From NCBI GenBank assembly GCA_013398015.1, contig VZRR01012739.1, positions 1 to 64,000 on the forward strand: DNA of 64,000 bases, read 5' to 3'. Position 1 is the stretch's first letter. Every line of letters starts with the position of its first letter. The notes beneath the pieces were generated by a model. That model had not been told where the DNA came from. It was given only the letters and a program-made list of their open reading frames with translations, and searched no databases. The position numbers and the translations under genes were made by a program. Source of the DNA: Oreocharis arfaki (lineage: Eukaryota > Chordata > Aves > Passeriformes > Paramythiidae). Shown here piece by piece: positions 62,201 to 64,000 of the stretch.

Positions 62201-64000
62201 TGTTGGCTCTCAGCTGTTCTGCTGCCTTTTATTTTTTTTTAGAGGAAACTTGAGCCATTGCCACTTTTTATCCTCTCCTCGCTGCTTTGATGGGATCTTC
62301 CTTCACTTCCTGCTTTTTCTTTTTTTGCCTCTTTCCATTTTATGAGAATTTTATTCTCCTCTTCATATAGTTCCAACACTTCTCACCTTCTCTCTCACAA
62401 TAAAAAAATGAAAACCTTATGCTATAGCATTTTGAAATAAAATTCCAGAGTAACACTCCTGTTTCAGCTGCTGCTGGAGAAAGAGGAAGGCAGCTTTATT
62501 TTATTTAATTTTTTTTCCACAAGTTGTTTATGATCCTGTTCTTAAGTTCAGAGTTCTGACATCATGCTGGGTACCCTCCAAAAATATTAGTTTCAAGTTC
62601 TTTGCGGAGTATTTAATAAATAGCAAACATTTCCTAATGGACTTCATGCTATAGCATCTTTTAAAGGAGGAGCCCTGCAGAGGTGGCAGAGTTCAGGCTG
62701 AATGACAGAAAATTGAGAAGGAATTGTATTTATCCTTGGAAAAATGATCAGGAAAGGGAGCTGTAAAATAGAATGGAATGCTACTATTTACTTCTTAAAA
62801 CTACCCTGTAGATGGATATGTAAGGGATTCTTAAAAAAAAATCTAATTTCAGTGTAGACAGGCAAAAAGTAGGGGTTTTTCCATTTCTTTTTGGCTGCTT
62901 TGTCCATTTATTAGTGTAATTTGTCCACACTAATGGGCTGAAATAGATCAGAGAGTGCTATTAACAATGGAATAGAAAACAGGAAACAGCATTGAATATT
63001 CCTAGAAATCTGCAATTGAAAAATGCCTGTTTGAAGCTAAATCTTAGGCCTACTGTAATATGATACTGCTTCTTACTAATTATCATCCTGTTAAACTCCC
63101 AGCATTGGCTTAATTTGCATTTTACTGTTTAAGCCACACCTGCTGAGGATAAACAACCTTGCTCTAAAGATTTTCAGGCCTCATTTGACCTTCCTCAAAC
63201 GCCAGGATCTGAGCAGGTACCTGAACAGAGTATGATTTTTAATTTCTCCAAGGTTTAGCACAAGGGATTGAGTCCATATTCCCTGTCTGTCATGTTTCCT
63301 GGAAGCAGATTGTGGATTTTATTATTTCTTGCACGTTCCCAGGGTCCTCAGCTTCCTCAGCCCCCATCTCCCAGTCCTTCTGCCTTGATTGAGCATCCTA
63401 GAGGGATGGAACCCTCAGAGAGTGGACAGAGGCACTGTGACAGTGCCAGTGGCCAAAATCATAACCCTGTGTTAAATCCATCAGTCAGACTTTGATGTAG
63501 CCCTGAAAATCTGATAATGATCTACCCATAGAGCAAACAGAACTAGCAGCAGTTATAATGGATTTTTCTCTGCCTCTGAAAAATAGTACTGGTAGAGATG
63601 GTGGAGATTTTTCCAGGTAAGCTTATAGAAAATATGGTTTGGGTCTGAAGAGTGAGGAGTCCTGCAATTCTTTCTGGCTCGTTTGAGGTTTTATTGTCTT
63701 ATTCTGAGAGCGCTTTTGTAATTTCATGCTGAGCCTCTCCTTGCATGAGGAGCTTGTTTGACGTCTGTGCTACGAAAGCTGCAGTTCAGGTTATGTTTCG
63801 GTGACAGCAGTGAGGTGAAGTGTCCTGGGGCTAAAGACTCCTTAAGTGGGACGAATATTGATCATTTTTCTTATGAGATGGGAATTCTGGATAAATTTTC
63901 TCCCCTGGCCCTGATTAGCAGGGAATTTTCCGGTGAATATTCTGTGTTGGTCGCATTTATTTGAAATAAATTCCAGTTCTGAAAAGCGCTCAGGGAGGGC
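59251..64000. other. Unique noncoding DNA
   Basis: No gene, RNA gene or mobile element recognised in the last 4.7 kb. Short ORFs on both strands have no recognisable content. T-rich runs occur near 59273 and 62228. Confidence 0.5.

Noticed and set aside
1..64000. tRNA, rRNA, CRISPR, bacterial operon or phage features
   Set aside because: Reading for tRNA B-box-like words, regularly spaced direct repeats and dense ATG-led ORFs gave nothing; the repeats present are vertebrate retroelements.

Overview
This window is vertebrate nuclear DNA, most likely from a bird and probably a passerine. The evidence is repeat content: at least seven CR1 LINE fragments with the avian 3'-end sequence, plus LTRs of two avian endogenous-retrovirus families. 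There is no bacterial gene density, no Shine-Dalgarno-led ORF series, no operon, no CRISPR array and no tRNA or rRNA gene. The sequence is mostly AT-rich and single-copy in appearance, with many A/T homopolymers. I find no protein-coding gene I can name. It is best read as an intergenic region or part of a long intron. The longest ORFs (up to about 210 codons) start at non-ATG codons, lie in locally GC-rich DNA, or overlap CR1 sequence, and I do not call them genes. A few short open segments have good splice sites and are listed as low-confidence candidate exons; decoy exons of this kind are common in vertebrate introns.

Layout. 1-9.5 kb: AT-rich unique DNA with two small exon-like segments. 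9.5-12.2 kb: a CR1 3' tip, a regulatory-looking block (about 10.99-11.43 kb), the first copy of a 36-bp exact duplicate, and a CR1 3' end. 12.2-29.8 kb: AT-rich unique DNA with the second 36-bp copy (15.25 kb), a GC-richer island (17.8-18.3 kb), ancient-repeat-like patches and a TAAA microsatellite. 29.87-31.2 kb: an internally shortened LTR of an ERVL-like avian family, then a GC- and CpG-richer kilobase. 31-46 kb: unique DNA with a CR1 tip, an A-rich tract, a 42-bp tandem duplication and a CpG-rich hairpin-bearing patch at 44.2-44.5 kb.

46.0-52.1 kb is the repeat-dense part. Two solo LTRs of one class-I-like ERV family lie here in opposite orientation, each with TGATGCCT/AGGCATCA ends and a 4-bp target-site duplication or near-duplication. 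Between them are three CR1 fragments, a second ERVL-like LTR piece and an AATTAG hexamer array. The downstream LTR contains the only run of Ns (46 Ns), which the intact partner predicts should be 283 bp. 52-64 kb holds a small hairpin and repeat cluster, a 48-bp near-exact duplication (55.18 and 57.09 kb), a CR1 3' end, three exon-like segments and an internal CR1 reverse-transcriptase fragment at 59.0-59.25 kb. The last 4.7 kb shows nothing I can identify.

There are no genes acting together here. The most substantive observations are the inverted LTR pair and its mis-sized gap, two short non-tandem duplications of unknown mechanism, and a compact regulatory-looking block near 11 kb.
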